In this document: positions 48,997 through 61,527 of the stretch, one piece after another
Layout: each line of letters begins with the position of its first letter
Numbering within the stretch: position 1 is the stretch's first letter
Assembly: GCF_021155765.1 (NCBI RefSeq)
Contig: NC_060109.1
Coordinates: forward strand, 3,435,001-3,499,000
DNA: 64,000 bases
Direction of reading: 5' to 3'
Source of the DNA: Diprion similis
Lineage: Eukaryota > Arthropoda > Insecta > Hymenoptera > Diprionidae
The notes under the pieces: generated by a model
Told to the model about the DNA's origin: nothing
Seen by the model: the letters and a program-made list of their open reading frames with translations, nothing else
Databases searched by the model: none
Translations under genes and position numbers: made by a program

Positions 48997-51900
48997 TTAA
49001 TTAACAGCTAAATTTTGCAACCTTGAACTGACCGCATTAGCCACCTGAGCTTTATCAATGTCAGTTAATTTCACACTGGAATTTTGTCCTAATCTGGCGC
49101 AGGATTTTTTATGCATGAACCAGTGTAGTCTTTGACATTCCCGATCACAATATTGTACCGCTTTACACTTACTACATTTTTTCGTCGCTTTTTCTTCGCC
49201 GCAAGTAACACATACTTGAACATTATCGGTAAAACCTCGCTGCCCGTTAATTGCAGCAGATATAACTGATACCGCCGACGGTGGGTCTGTACTTGCCAGA
49301 GTAGCTACCATCTGACGAAAGATTGTACTTTCTCTGAAAGGAAATTCTCTAACGGATTCTCTGAGAAAGGCTTCTTGATACTCTGAATTGCCATCATTTT
49401 TACTACACTTTAAAAATTTTCTGACTAGCAGCTCAACAGGATCAGATTTCTTTTCTTCACTATCCTCAATGTTCTTATCTTTGTTCGATTTCTCAGCTTT
49501 CATAGCTTCTTGACGCTTTTGGCATTTGGCTACTTCTGCTGTTACACAACTGAGATAGTGATACTTGAATGCCATCACTTCATTGGTTTCCATTCCTTGC
49601 CTCATTTGCTTATGTCGCATGGCTTCTAGGACCTTTTGTACCTGAAGTTAGGATAAAAACAGTCACATTATATATGATATATTGGATGATTGAACTGTAA
49701 AAACGTTAAATAAACAGGTACATGATACAGATAACAATGAAAAATGTGTATAAAAATTGCGTAGTCTGCCTTGTAGTATAATTTCACAATATAACATTTT
49801 TTGGTAGCAAATTTCTCTGAAGAATCCATAGATATAAAAATCGTATCAGGACCACCATTGCATGAAAATGTTTCACTGCCTAATGCTACTTAGATATCAC
49901 CAGCCATTACGCTAAACAAAACATTTATTAATAAATCACTGAAGTCATGGGTCAGAAACCATTTTAAATTTTTAAACCTCCTATATAAACAAGCAGAATT
50001 TACATTTGTCTGTACAGCTCAAGTCTTAAATGAAAACAAGAAAATAATAAGATTCTTTCGAAATTGAAGAACGGAATTGTCATATTTAAAATATATTCTT
50101 TGAAAATTCTGTCAAATGCAGTAGAACCCGGATTAACCAGGGTTGGCTTAGCCGGGGAGCGAATTAATTGAGGTCCCTCCTAGCGCCTCTGCGCTTTGGG
50201 TAAGCAACCAGGTACAGTTGTACCAAACTATTTCGAACAACAAGTTGTCAGTAATTCAATCCACTATTTGCATCTTCGACAAACGAAACATGTCATAGAA
50301 AAAAACCAAAGAAAAAGTAAAAAACAAAGAAAATTAACTGAATTAAATAAAAAAGATTAAAGTAGATGTGTATTATATCATATATCAAAGTATTGAGACA
50401 GCTTATTTACGTAATAATTCGGAATTGTGTACACTGTTCAAAATAAAAAATTACTTATCGCTCAGATAATTAGTGATTCCACTTATCTGTGGATTCTTCG
50501 GTCCCGAAGAGCCAGGTTAATTGAGGTTCTATTGTATTTGCTGTTAGGTATTTTACATAACTAAATCTGATTTTGAGACACGTAAAAATTACTGCAATCG
50601 TCAAAAGTAATTTTCTATGTAGACAACAAACGTCCAAATTAAATAGTAAACAACTAGATTTTTATAGAATCACAATCAGAAAAAAAAATTTGAGATATTT
50701 TCCCACATGAGGTTTATATTGTAAAATATATATTAGGAACCTGATGCGTAAATTGCTAAAAAAAATTTAATAAATTAATGTTGCAGTTTCATGAATTTCA
50801 GGAAGTTTGTTTGCATTTCGTATTTTGTTCCCCCATCCACAGATTCTCAGTCCCAAAACCACTGGCCGTCAACAAAAGTTCACAAGCGTGTGCCAAATAG
50901 AGTTCTAAAATGTACCTAATTTCCATAAATTGTTTTCATATTCACCATTACTTTTTGAAATTTTTTTGAGATTTGTTATAACAAAAATTATTGTGGAACA
51001 AGTAGTTTGTGGTCTGATTATGAGTCTAGTTTTACATAGAATAGGAATGAAAATAGAATAGCGTGGTATCACCTTATCTAAATTTTTCAAGAGCCCTGGA
51101 GATCTTTGTAGATTAAGCGCGACTCTAACAGGATGAACGTTAACTTGCATAATGAATTTGTGAAAAGCATCAGCCAAGTGCGGAGGTAGCATAGGTTCCG
51201 CTCGAAGCCCTTGTGGCGTTATGTATTGATCAATATCAGCCTTTGGTATGAAGTTGTTTATCGTAGCCACACAGTTGTGGTTGCCAACGAATGCAGCCAT
51301 TTGAGCTGGTGTTCGTCCAACACTATTGGTGACATTTAAACGAGCTCCATGGGACATCAACAGATGACAGAGATCTGCATTTCCGCTGAGTGCGGCAAAA
51401 TGTAAAGCTGTGTAAGCATGTTCATGCTGACAAGAATTCACATCAGCCCCCTGAAAATTTTTCCTGATTATTACTTGTACACTTTTCTCTTATATGTTAC
51501 ATCGATCATTTGCAACTAATAAGATTCGCTCAGCAAATTCAGTTTAAAATTTTTCCAAAAGTCCTAATAGCCCAGACTTAAAACTATAGTATTTTTGTAA
51601 CGTTCATGTACAGAGCATAAGAAATTATTCACTCTAAAATAATAGTTTTGAGAATTATAATAAAGCCTTAAAGGCCTCAAAGTCCACAACAATTCAACAA
51701 AATATGCCAAGAAAAATTCAGTCACTTCGACTAGCAGAGATTTAGAGAACGCTAAGAAAAAAGTAAATTATCACCGAGATAAGGAATTTTAAGTTCATTT
51801 TCATGTCATCCATTAAACCTCTAATGGTTACAACAATTGAATTTTTGTTTTTACAGTACTTGTCTAGTTAATGTTACATTTATAATCTCATAAAATACAA

Positions 51901-52925
51901 CGCATGATTCGTGATGCTCAAGCTAACAGTAACTTAAACATCCTGAGAACTTAATTAGCAACTCAAACTCATGCATGAGGTCTACTGTGCTCCTAGCTCA
52001 GGTGCCTAGGTTCAGTGTTTTGCAGCTTCTTATTTTGTTACGTAGCCAAACATGAAATTATGGACATGGTATACACAAATCATATTTGAATATAAGCAAT
52101 TATTGAGAAGCACTGTGGAATCGTAGTTGAGCCATTATTTAATTATATTAATACCACAGTCCAAAGTAGTTTTCATAATATTTCATAGGTTCATTCATTT
52201 TTAAGTAATAGTAGACTTGTGTGAATTTAAAGCTTCACAGTCGGCATTACGACCTGGAGGTAAAATAATTAATAGAAATTCATATTTCAGTTGGAATGGA
52301 AACCTCAGGGAAGTGGTAACTTAGCTGAAATTATTTTTTATAAATTAAATTTCAACATTTTTTTCAAATAAGTAATAAGCATATGATTAAAGATCTGTAG
52401 ATACTATGAAATATTAAAGCCTGACAACGACTGACTTAAAAAACGAGTGTTTCCGTAAATGAGCCTAAATCCTGAACTCCATAGGTACTGACTAAATGCT
52501 GCCTCAAATATTTTTACTTCTTCCAGTCTATTGTTTGTCTGCATTATATCTGCTGAAGTGAGGCGAATAAGTAAGGGAATGTAATAATCGAATTAGACCC
52601 ATTATTACTTAGAGGTAATAGGCTAAGTAAGCATTGATAACGCTTGACTGAAGGAATAAAAGAGAAATGATTAAATGTTAACAAAAATGCAGGCATACAA
52701 AAAGAAAATAAACACCTAACCTACCTGATCTAGAAGCATCTGAACAATTTCCTTGTTTCCCTTATAGCAAGCATGCTGAAGTGGCGTCATACCATTCTCA
52801 TCCACAAAGTCAATCTTATTTTTGTTTGCGACTAGCAGTGATTTGAGCTCGGCAATCTCATTCTTGCTGATTTTTTTGAAAATATCCTTCTCTAAGTCCG
52901 TCAAACTCCGTGTAACCAGCGCCAT
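48997..52925 (-). CDS. ANKMY2: ANKMY2: ankyrin repeat and MYND domain protein, three exons
   Basis: Exons: 52925-52725 (67 codons), 51450-51073 (126 codons) and 49641-48997 (214 codons plus stop). All introns are phase 0 with CAG/GTAGGT and AAG/GTGATA donors and TTTTCAG and ACTTCAG acceptors. The 407-residue product starts MALVTRSLTDLEKDIFKKI; an upstream in-frame ATG at 53000 is less likely because homology begins at MALV. Ankyrin repeats occupy about residues 40-145 (DENGMTPLQHACYKGNKEIV; HEHAYTALHFAALSGNADL; NSVGRTPAQMAAFVGNHNCV). The MYND zinc finger is at 337-374 (CVTCGEEKATKKC to HWFMHKKSC). Length and order match vertebrate ANKMY2 (about 441). In vertebrates it works with FKBP38 and adenylyl cyclase trafficking in ciliary Hedgehog signalling; the insect role is inferred. 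Confidence 0.95.
49642..51072 (-). other. ANKMY2 intron 2
   Basis: A 1.4-kb intron between exons 2 and 3. Apart from a pogo-like MITE at 50118-50535 it is AT-rich with no recognised feature. Confidence 0.9.
50118..50535. mobile_element. Pogo-like MITE in ANKMY2 intron
   Basis: The left end CAGTAGAACCCGGATTAACC and the reverse complement of the right end, CAATAGAACCTCAATTAACC, resemble each other and the pogo termini at 32041 (CAGTAAAACCTCGATTATCC). Inner segments (GTTGGCTTAGCCGGG; CGAAGAGCCAGG) are also partly inverted. No ORF. Confidence 0.68.
51451..52724 (-). other. ANKMY2 intron 1
   Basis: A 1.27-kb intron between exons 1 and 2; AT-rich, with no transposon ends or nested genes recognised. 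Confidence 0.9.
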
Positions 52926-53015
52926 GTTGTTTTCGATAAGTTTGCCTGGTTCGCGAACATTCACGATTATTTTAGGTCGCACGGAGCACAGTGTATGCAC
53001 GGAGTATTCACAGGA

Positions 53016-53196
53016 TGCGTTCCGAAATTAGCTCCGTTTTATCTCTTGTGGGCTGCTGAGTTGTGACTAGGGGCTACGTTCCGAAATTAGCTGGTAGTGC
53101 TAAAAAGTCCCTAGGACAGAGGCAGAGCTACTCACAAAGTCCGTAGTGCAAGAGAGAAAAAGATTGCTAAAAGCACTATGAACTTATTTCGGAACA
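53016..53196. mobile_element. GCGTTCCGAAA MITE next to ANKMY2 exon 1 (copy and partial copy)
   Basis: A partial copy (TGCGTTCCGAAATTAGCTCC near 53016-53034) is followed by a fuller copy at 53074-53196 starting ACGTTCCGAAATTAGCTGG and ending TTATTTCGGAAC. Internal shared words are GTCCCTAGGACAGAGGCAGA (inverse of TCTGTCCTAGGGA in the other copies). It begins about 90 bases upstream of the ANKMY2 start codon, in the likely 5' UTR or promoter. Confidence 0.7.
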
Positions 53197-53864
53197 AAGC
53201 CTAGCTTTGCCTGTGACGTCGGTACGGCTGTTACGTCTAGGTTCATGCTCAAGCTCATACATACCGTCATATCTTTCAACATTAGCTTTCACATAAAACT
53301 ATAATTTATGATCTAAGCTGCGATAGTCCAAGCAATAAACACTTGCAATAGATATCAAACTCAGCACTCAATTAAGATAATCAAGTAGACTAAACAACAG
53401 GAAACGTGGGAAGAGAAATCATGGATAGCTCACAGATGGATAATCTCTTATTCTCAGAATCAAGGAAAGCACCATTATATTAACGACGATACCACCAATT
53501 ATCGCTTCACAGCTTGCTTCTTTAAACCAACCATCTCGCGCTAACTCCCCGCTGGGATCTCATACGCTCATATGAGAAACTACTCCAAATACCCCAAAAA
53601 TAAACACCCTCAACCAATTATTCTAGACCCGCGAGAAACCGTAACTCTTTTGAACTTCTCTTCCTTTTTCCACCTAGACAACCCCGATTTAGGATATCAC
53701 AGAGGGAAGAAATCGAACTGTCAAACAGATCAGAACTTTACCGAAATCACAGAATCAAGAATAATTAATTCAGAAACTCCGTGACTTGGTAACAATTTGC
53801 GACTGTGATAAGTAGATAACACTAGTTTATAAATCCATTGTGAACCCTTTGATTGAGAACTTGA
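53197..53864. other. Intergenic DNA
   Basis: The frame at 53572-53784 has no recognisable domain. No RNA gene or element end was found. Confidence 0.4.
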
Positions 53865-54262
53865 GGTACTTATAAAGACGCGTTGTGTACACCACGAAAA
53901 CGCGGAGATGCAAAACTCCTATACCACTCTAGCGATCAGAGTGAAACTTAGGCAGTTAATGCCTTATTTTGGCAAAAAGTGGAGCGTGTTCTTACTTTTT
54001 CGAAATTTGGAAAAAAAATTTACAGATTGGTTACGACCCACAGAAATTGGCCAAATTTTCACAGTTGCACTGAATGGATTGACCTATCCGGTATGATGCC
54101 ACTCGGCGGTGATAAAACACACATTTTGAGCCCAGTTTCATGAGATTTGATGGTGAAATGACGAAATGGCAGCTGATCTGGTTTTCGATTAGGAAGAACA
54201 CCGAAATCTCATTTTGGCGACATTTGTTACCGACCTTTCACCCATGCCGGTAATTTTTTATC
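53865..54262. mobile_element. TTAA-family element, longer copy
   Basis: It begins GGTACTTATAAAGACGCG after TTGA (53861-53864) and shares the blocks ACGCGGAGATGCAAAACTCC, GCGATCAGAGTGAAAC and GACATTTGTTACCGAC with the MITE at 16018, plus about 170 extra central bases. The right inverted end is missing; sequence homology stops near 54262 where tandem repeats begin. Confidence 0.75.
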
Positions 54263-54309
54263 GACATTACACTCATACATTACCAGCATGCGCGTAATGT
54301 CGGTAACAA

Positions 54310-55010
54310 CACTGTTGGCAGCGGCTGTCGTCACTCAAACTCCCTAGATGAGGTTGTTTTACAAATAACAACTGAACTATTGACTCACAAACCACGTGAA
54401 GTCACTTCCAATCAACCACAAATGACCTATAGATGATTTCGTACGAGCAGAACTGAATTCGATCGCAAATTATATTAATAACGACTGAACCTTGGACTTA
54501 CAAAAGTTGAGGAATAACTCACTATCACCCAACGCCACTCGAACTCCCTAGATGAATTGTGCCAACAATGACAACTGAACTGTTGAATTACAAACGACGT
54601 GAAGTCATTTACAATCAGCGGAACTCAATTTGATCGTGAATTGCAGGTGTTGGCAGCGGCTGACGTCACTTGAACTTCCTAGATGAATTTGTTTCATAAA
54701 GAACGACTGAACTATTAACTTACAAACGTATATGCTCTAAGTTATAAACGACGCGAAGTCACTTACAATCACCTAGAAACAACCTACAAACGGTTCCGTA
54801 CAAGCAAAACTCATATCGATCATGAACTGCAGGTGTTGTCAAGGGGTGACATCACGTAAACTCCCTAGATGAATTTGTTTTATTAATACAATCGAACTAT
54901 TGACTCACAAATGACGGGAAATGACTTGCAAATACCTACAAATGCCCTACAAACTATTAAAAAAAGAATCAACTCAGTCGATTGTAAGTATATGGAGCTG
55001 TGTAGGTGAA
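54310..55010. repeat. Tandem repeat of about 180-215 bp, four diverged units
   Basis: Units begin near 54312, 54530 (shortened), 54654 and 54836. Shared words in order are TTGGCAGCGGCTG, GTCACT-AAACTCCCTAGATG, AACTGAACTATTGACT, CAAACGACGTGAAGTCACTT, CAATCACCTA and TTCGTACRAGCARAACT. Divergence is considerable, so this is an old satellite-like block. Confidence 0.72.
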
Positions 55011-55447
55011 CCAACTCACCGGATGATTCTGTAAGGCGAAACAATTGCATCAATCCAAACCTTAGAGCATTTGCTGTCAGATCCCAACAGCATCATCATC
55101 AATGTATGAATACGATAACATTTAACCCTTCAAGGTAAACAGAATTTGTACCAGCTTTGAGGTAAAATATAAAAAGAATATGTCTTTAGCCCTTTACGAG
55201 TACTGCAGAATCGCCAAAGAATTGACTAGGAAAACCATACACGTGGCAACGTCCAGTAACAGGCAACCAACAAGTACAAAAGCAATCCTCCAGTACCTCG
55301 TTAGCCGATCTATACCAGTATAGAAATTAATAACTGCCAAAAAAAATTATACAAAGCACATACACAAACCTATTCCAAAAACTACGAAATATTCATTCCT
55401 TAAGTACTTCAAACTCTGTTAAAATAATCACAATATGAACACCTAAA

Positions 55448-55575
55448 GGTGCGTTCCGATATTAGCTCCGAGTGCTGTCAACGATCTTTTTTGCCTTTTG
55501 CGATACCGAGTTCCTGAGTAGCTCTGCTTCTGTCCTACGGAGTTTTAGCGCTACCAGCTAAGACTTGAGGTTCGA
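55448..55575. mobile_element. GCGTTCCGAAA MITE, copy 2
   Basis: It starts GGTGCGTTCCGATATTAGCTCC, contains GAGTAGCTCTGCTTCTGTCC and GGAGTTTTAGCGCTACCAGC, and ends without a clear GGAACGC terminus. Confidence 0.65.
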
Positions 55576-55602
55576 CAATAAAATTTCATAAACATAAAAT
55601 AC

Positions 55603-56256
55603 TCAGTTCGATTCAAAGTTTTACGAAAAAAATGGTGAACAAATCTACAACCTCCCCAGAGGCGATTTTCTTCTTCTTAAACTAAAGAAAATTATTTTTC
55701 GTGAATTATGTCATAATTAATTTGGCCCGAATTTTTTTCATAAAAAGGTGCATTCATTACAAACATTCGGGAGAGTTTTTGGGATTCGAAACTCGACAAT
55801 GTTTCGCGCAAGAATTACCGCATAACCCGTCCCGGATGACGTAAAAATGATTATTCTCATTTCTCTTATCTGGTAATATATTTATTTTATTTTTTTCCCT
55901 TATTTATTTTATCTAGCAATATATACAAACAAATGGGAATAATCTTTTTCACGTCATCCGAGACGAGTTATTTATTATTTGACAAAACATTGTTGAATTT
56001 CGAATCCCGATGACTCTCCCAAATCGACTTGAAATTGTTTTAACTCTTCAACGAAAAGTTGGGGCATGATGTTCCCGGTCTTGAAATGTTTGTAATGAAC
56101 GCACCTTTTTATGAAAAAAATTCGGGTCAAATTAATTATGACATCCGTGATGTAAAATAAATTTTTTTACTTTAGGAAGATAAAATCACCCTTGGGGAAG
56201 TTATAGATTTAAATTGTTCCCCATTTTTTTTTTATGACACTTTGAATTCAACTGAT
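55603..56256. repeat. Long foldback element, about 650 bp
   Basis: Two arms of roughly 280 bases are inverted copies around a centre near 55890-55920. Examples: CAGTTCGATTCAAAG (55606) versus CTTTGAATTCAACTG (56240); GTCATAATTAATTTGGCCCG versus CGGGTCAAATTAATTATGAC; TTTCATAAAAAGGTGCATTC versus GAACGCACCTTTTTATGAAA. No ORF; the target duplication is unresolved. Confidence 0.82.
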
Positions 56257-57619
56257 TACTTTATCTCAAATTGCATTGTCAAACCTCACGTTTTTGCGCT
56301 ACTGGGTTTTAAAAATATCATGTTTTAAAAAAAGGTATTTGAAAAAAAAATAATAACTCGAAACTGTTTGATTTAAAAAATCTGAAAAAATTAAGAGACT
56401 TTTCATCCGCTAATAGAATTTCTAAAAAAATTGAGAACTCCACGTGGAAAAAGCACTGTAGCTTAGGCACCAAACCTCACACAGATAGAATATATGAGAA
56501 TGTGCGACAGCCCGAATACTTACAGTACTACATCAACACGGACATATAAAAAATTCGCAATGCAGTAATAACTAAGCGCAAAGATCACGGGCGAACATGT
56601 GCCGAGCGTATTGTGTTTTAATTCTCAGAATAATAACAATAATAATATTCTTTATTCGTCACAATTCTGTTTGTAAATTAAGTAAGGGCGTAAGGGAAAG
56701 TGAGCAGGTAGGGCAGTAGCAGATAGAAACACCCGCATTCGCACGAGGGACAAGGGAAACTGCGGAAAACGTTGTCCAGGTATAGGCAAACTACTGATTG
56801 TGAGTCTAGTTGCACTCGCGCAATTAATTCCAGTGTCTAGCATCTGGAAATTTTCGTGGAGTGTCGTAATGACGTCACAGTATGCCTGTTGTAACCCATC
56901 TCGCTCGGCGCTTGATTGGTTGATACGTCCCCTCTCAACCAGTCAAATGCAAGGTGAGAGAAGCGAAGTGTCTCGAGAATATATCTCACTCTTCCATCAC
57001 TTCGGCTGCAGTTTTTGCAGTGCCGTCGGCATGGGCAATTACCTCTGGTAGTACTACACTCTAAGAATTGAATAATGATTGCTAAGCGCTAATCAGATTG
57101 TTTCCTTTATTGATTATGAGCGTTATTCTGGCTACTTGTGGAACCAGTATTTCCTGCTTTTTGGCGGACATTTTTCCAATTGAAAACCCATGTGAGACAC
57201 TTTTCCTTACCTCTACCCTCCATACGATGACAGAACGCAATTGCTCCCCATGTACACGCAACGGAATGTCGAGAACACCTCTGATTGGTGCTGAAAAGTA
57301 ACTAGATTTCCGTATGGAACCAATTGTATGCCATAGGATACCAGCCTAACCCTCAATTTCAATTCGTTTTGACCCTCGGTATAGACGCGCTCATAGTTTT
57401 CCCGGTATTTTCGAATACTTGCACATGATACATATAAATTCTGGACTGCTGATTCAGATACTTCGTTTTTGCGTATCACATCATGATTTTTTGGTATCAT
57501 TTATACACGGAGAGATACTTTTCTCAGAATAACTGTATTAAGATAAATATTTTTATGAGTTTCAAAGGAGTAATCTACTAAATTCATGATCACTTCGTTG
57601 GTATGAAGGTGCACTTTAA
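56257..57619. other. Intergenic DNA with a probable LINE 3' tail
   Basis: Minus-strand sequence near 56690-56630 reads ACAGAATTGTGACGAATAAA followed by GAATATTATTATTG, like the 3' end of a 5'-truncated insect LINE with a polyadenylation signal. Frames at 56652-56843, 56800-57051 and 57213-57500 have no conserved domain. The rest shows nothing recognisable. Confidence 0.35.
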
Positions 57620-57750
57620 GGAAGCGTTCCGAAATTAGCTCCCAGTGCTATCAACAATCTCTTATCTATTTTGCACTTCCGAGTTCGTGACTAGCTCTGT
57701 CTCTGTCCTAGGGAGTTTTCAGCACCGCCAGCCAGTTTCGGAACGCACCC
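57620..57750. mobile_element. GCGTTCCGAAA MITE, copy 3 (best preserved)
   Basis: The inverted ends GGAAGCGTTCCGAAATTAGC and the reverse complement of CAGTTTCGGAACGCACCC bound a 131-bp element with GACTAGCTCTGTCTCTGTCC and TAGGGAGTTTTCAGCACCGCC inside. Flanks TTAAG on the left and CTAAG on the right suggest a TAA-type target, which would fit Harbinger elements (inference). Confidence 0.75.
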
Positions 57751-59219
57751 TAAGAATGACATGACAAACTCGGAGAAAAAGGCCTGGAATTCCTTTAAAG
57801 CAATTGCTTCTAAATTTTTTGGCGACCTAAAAGTTCTTTACTGGGGTGTAATATGAGCCTAAAAGTTCACTTTATATTAGATTGGTGCTAGCTTTTAGGT
57901 TATTGTAGTATTGTAAGGGGAGGGATGGTTTCTAATATGATTATGATTACCCGCAAACGAACTTTCAGAAGAGAACGCAGACCTGTGCTATTGGGTCACG
58001 AACGTTCTGCCTTTCGCTTTTTCCGTGACGATTTGGTCTTACATGTGACTGCGCCCTAACAGTGACGTTCACTGGAGGGAATTCGCATGCAAATCCCATT
58101 GACGTTATTGTTCCTAGCTAGGGTTATAGTGAGTTTCACGAACTGCTATGAGTGGCTCCACATTCCGGTCAAAATTCCTTTTGTGTTCTACCGTTGGAAA
58201 TCTCACGGAAAAGTGCAGTGTGGAGGCACTGACGGCCAATGAGAGAGCATCTTTCTGTTCCAACATTGACGGTTCGAGCGGAAAGTTAGCCGTGATTTGT
58301 TATCGTCCATTCCGCTTAACGTTATTACAAATGAGAGAAATTTTTTTGGAAGCCATAAATTGAAAAAAACTGTTCAATCACTTGTTATTGATAAACTTTT
58401 ACTAACCTTTTGAAATCAAGAACGTTATCACGAAATTCATTTCTGTATTTCATAATCAACCAGCTTCATCAGATCCTACGCCCCTTGCAATTGCATGCGA
58501 CTGAGTTCTGCCATTGGCCCTTTCTCTTGTAGCTGTTCAATGGCGCTCGTATAAGCGAGAGTTCTCCACCCAATCTTGTCATTTGCTCTTTTCAGAGCTG
58601 TAGAAGCATTGAAGTCTCGACGAATGGTTTTCTGGTTTGCTTATAATTTAACTTTAAACCTTCGAAATGTACGTTGAAATTTTAAAACGCTGTGAGGAAA
58701 AAGCGTTGCGTGAATAGAATGTCATCAATTATTATTATTTACGTTCTTATTATTCAACGTTTTAACAGTTTAATGTTTTAACGTGGCTTTTGTCAGTTGA
58801 ATTTCAAAAAATTTTTTGAAACAAATTTTTCGATCGGACGGGAATAAAGAACCTTCTTTGAAATTAGTAGCGGCAATAGAAAACGTAGTAATCTTCGATA
58901 ATACTATTACTCGTTTTGATTGCTTCAATGTGAAGACTAATTGATCGCAGTTGGGTTTTCTTCGGGAATTTCGGGTATGGTTATCACCAGAGATGATTTA
59001 ATGCACTTACGTATTATAAAATTTAAACTTCATTATTGTAAAACTATAAATAATTATACTGTTCCTCGTATAATTAATAATTCTGCGTGAATGTTGACAA
59101 GTTTTATCACGCCCTTACGATCCATGAATAATTGCGAATTTTTGTTGCGACCACGAGTTTCTAGTTTTCCTTAATTATTACTCGGGGTGATTGATTGCAT
59201 TTTTTTCTAAAAGTGAGAC
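57751..59219. other. Intergenic DNA upstream of the transporter
   Basis: No coding sequence is recognised. The short frame at 58148-58363 has no domain. Confidence 0.4.
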
Positions 59220-59408
59220 CATTTAGCTCAGAGTCGGTATGGGTTTGACAGACACGAGTTTTGAGCTACTTTTGACCCTGTGGCGAGTAGTGGTCTTCGG
59301 TGTCGCATGGCCTTTCCGGTCGTCTGAGTTTGGCGTACAGTACCGTGCTGTCCCATGTTGCTGCAGCATCCCGATCAAAGCACAGTAGCTGCTCTAACAA
59401 CACCGAGG
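59220..59408 (+). other. Possible 5' UTR exon of the dopamine transporter
   Basis: A locally more GC-rich stretch ends in ACACCGAG followed by GTAAGT (donor at 59409). The first coding exon at 61355 has a good acceptor and begins with untranslated bases, so an upstream non-coding exon is required. This is the best candidate seen, but transcript evidence is absent. Confidence 0.4.
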
Positions 59409-61354
59409 TAAGTCTCTTATCTGAAATAAACAAATATACATCCCCACATCACTATTTTCCGAAAAACTAATATTTTACGTAAGCGTATAATTTGCTGTTT
59501 TCTTTTCTTTTACATTCCACAATCATATTACATACACTCTCGATTCATTTAACTTAAATGTCAAACTTTTTTCTCGTAATTATTGGTTTCAACGCGGAAG
59601 TATGAGAAAACTTTTATCACTATATTCATTCATTTTAGTTTTTTCAAGATTTCGTTCTTGATTCAATTAAAGCGTAAATTATTAAAACAACTTTATTTAA
59701 CTCAGACTGATTTCAAGAAAAATGCTAATGAATGTTTGTTTTTTCGTAAGAGTATATTCGAAACTAATTGATGACGGTTTTCTCACTCAACACTGGTATT
59801 TTCAGAAAGTACTATTTGATGCCACGACAACAGTATCGCTAACTCGTTTTTAGATAAAAATGCATTAAAGTAGTTTTTCCCCTAGACCTTTCAACTGATA
59901 AATGACTTACGTGCACATTGGTGACACAGTGTCTTTGTAAACATTTTCAAAAGGTTTACTGACCATAATTTCTACAAAGTCATTAAAAGATTTTGTTGCA
60001 AGTTTATCGGACATATAAAATTATATTTTTAATGCTCAGTTATTGTGATCCAATGCAATTTCATTTGTATTTCACATAACAAATATACTTCGTCAATTTG
60101 AATTCTGATATGAGCTTTTCCCCGAAACTGCGCACGAATTGAATATTTTTTAGTATTCTGCAACATCGTCTTAAGCATGAATGTATTATGTACGTTATTT
60201 TGTTCGCGAAGCTGCTATCTCTGCGCCTGTACCGTTTTTATTGCCCGTTGTTAAAGAGACTGTTCGTTAAAGGTATAAGCGTAACAATTACCGACGCCCA
60301 CGATCTGTTAACGCGTGTTTCCTCAATTTCTTCAGGTCCGAACAATTATTGAAATAATTAAAATACGGAATCGTTTTGTATTTTCTCGCAAGCATTTTTT
60401 CCAAAAACACTAATCGTGATTGCATACTTTGTTTGACATTTGTATCGATTTCAAAAGCATTTGTGCCATGACTTTTTACTTCAGATGAACATTTGAAGTC
60501 TTATCTATACGGTAACTGAGATTGGAACTATAAATTATTCCGCATTCTAAAATCAGTCAATAAACTTAATTGTCCACGTTAACTCTGATTATGCATTTAT
60601 AGCTACAGTACATACTTTTTATGCCTGCTAGAAAGGTTGGATAGGACACGAAAAATTCTGGAAGAATATTATAAAATGGGAATCAGAAACACGATAAACT
60701 TCTCATTTTCTATCCTGTTTTTGGATTCTATTTCACGATATTTTGTAATACCCAACCACAATTGATCAAATCTTATAGGACTTTTTTTTAGAATGATCAC
60801 AGTTTAATTGATTATCTACTAATAGGAAAAAGTGAATCTAATGGGAGTTATTCTATTTAAATCACGTGTAGATGCGAGGCTATGATCCACCCGTTAATGA
60901 TCGTAATAAGCTGTTGAAGCTAGAAGTAATGGTTATTTCAACATCTTTAACATCGCGGACGAGAGTCAATCGCGGATGATATTAGGTATTATTCCAAAAC
61001 AACGCGCGAGTCACGCGGTTGACAGAAAACTCTCAACTTCCACCCTTGTGACCTATAACTTTTGAAATAAATACTTGAATTTACATAAATCGGATTGACC
61101 GGTCATCGCCGATTCTCGCCAACGTCGAAGTACAATGAGCTCGTTAGGGTCGAGTGTGATGTCGAGGGCCATCGATAACTTACGCGTCAGCCCCACACTA
61201 ACGATACCCTCTGATATCAGCGTACCTCAAGGCCTTGTAAAATTGACGCCCCATACATCAAGCGAATTATTATTAGCACACCGTTGAAAGAATTAGCATA
61301 ATGTGGTGTTTTCCGGATCCGACAGTTCTATTTTGTTTTTCAATTCTTGAGCAG
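59409..61354 (+). other. Probable first intron of the transporter gene
   Basis: AT-rich, with no recognised coding sequence or transposon ends. It ends in a pyrimidine-rich tract and TTCTTGAGCAG at 61354. Confidence 0.45.
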
Positions 61355-61527
61355 GCGCGGCACTATGGCGTCCAGGATAATGAAATCCCCTACTTTGGGG
61401 GATATCGACATCGAACGCAGAGAAACGTGGTCCGGAAAAGTTGACTTCCTACTATCCGTCATCGGCTTTGCGGTTGACCTCGCCAACGTCTGGAGGTTTC
61501 CCTACTTATGCTACAAGAATGGTGGTG
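61355..61527 (+). CDS. DAT: Dopamine transporter, first coding exon (partial gene)
   Basis: After the acceptor GAGCAG, the exon carries ten untranslated bases, then ATG at 61365 and 54 codons plus one base, ending at the donor GGTGGTG/GTGAGT. The peptide [53 protein letters not shown] is the N-terminus and first transmembrane helix of a sodium- and chloride-dependent neurotransmitter transporter (SLC6). Asp in [12 protein letters not shown] is the residue that pairs with the amine substrate in monoamine transporters. The wording [16 protein letters not shown] favours DAT over the serotonin transporter. It moves dopamine from the synaptic space into neurons. The N-terminus is short compared with mammalian DAT. 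The remaining exons lie beyond the window. Confidence 0.9.
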
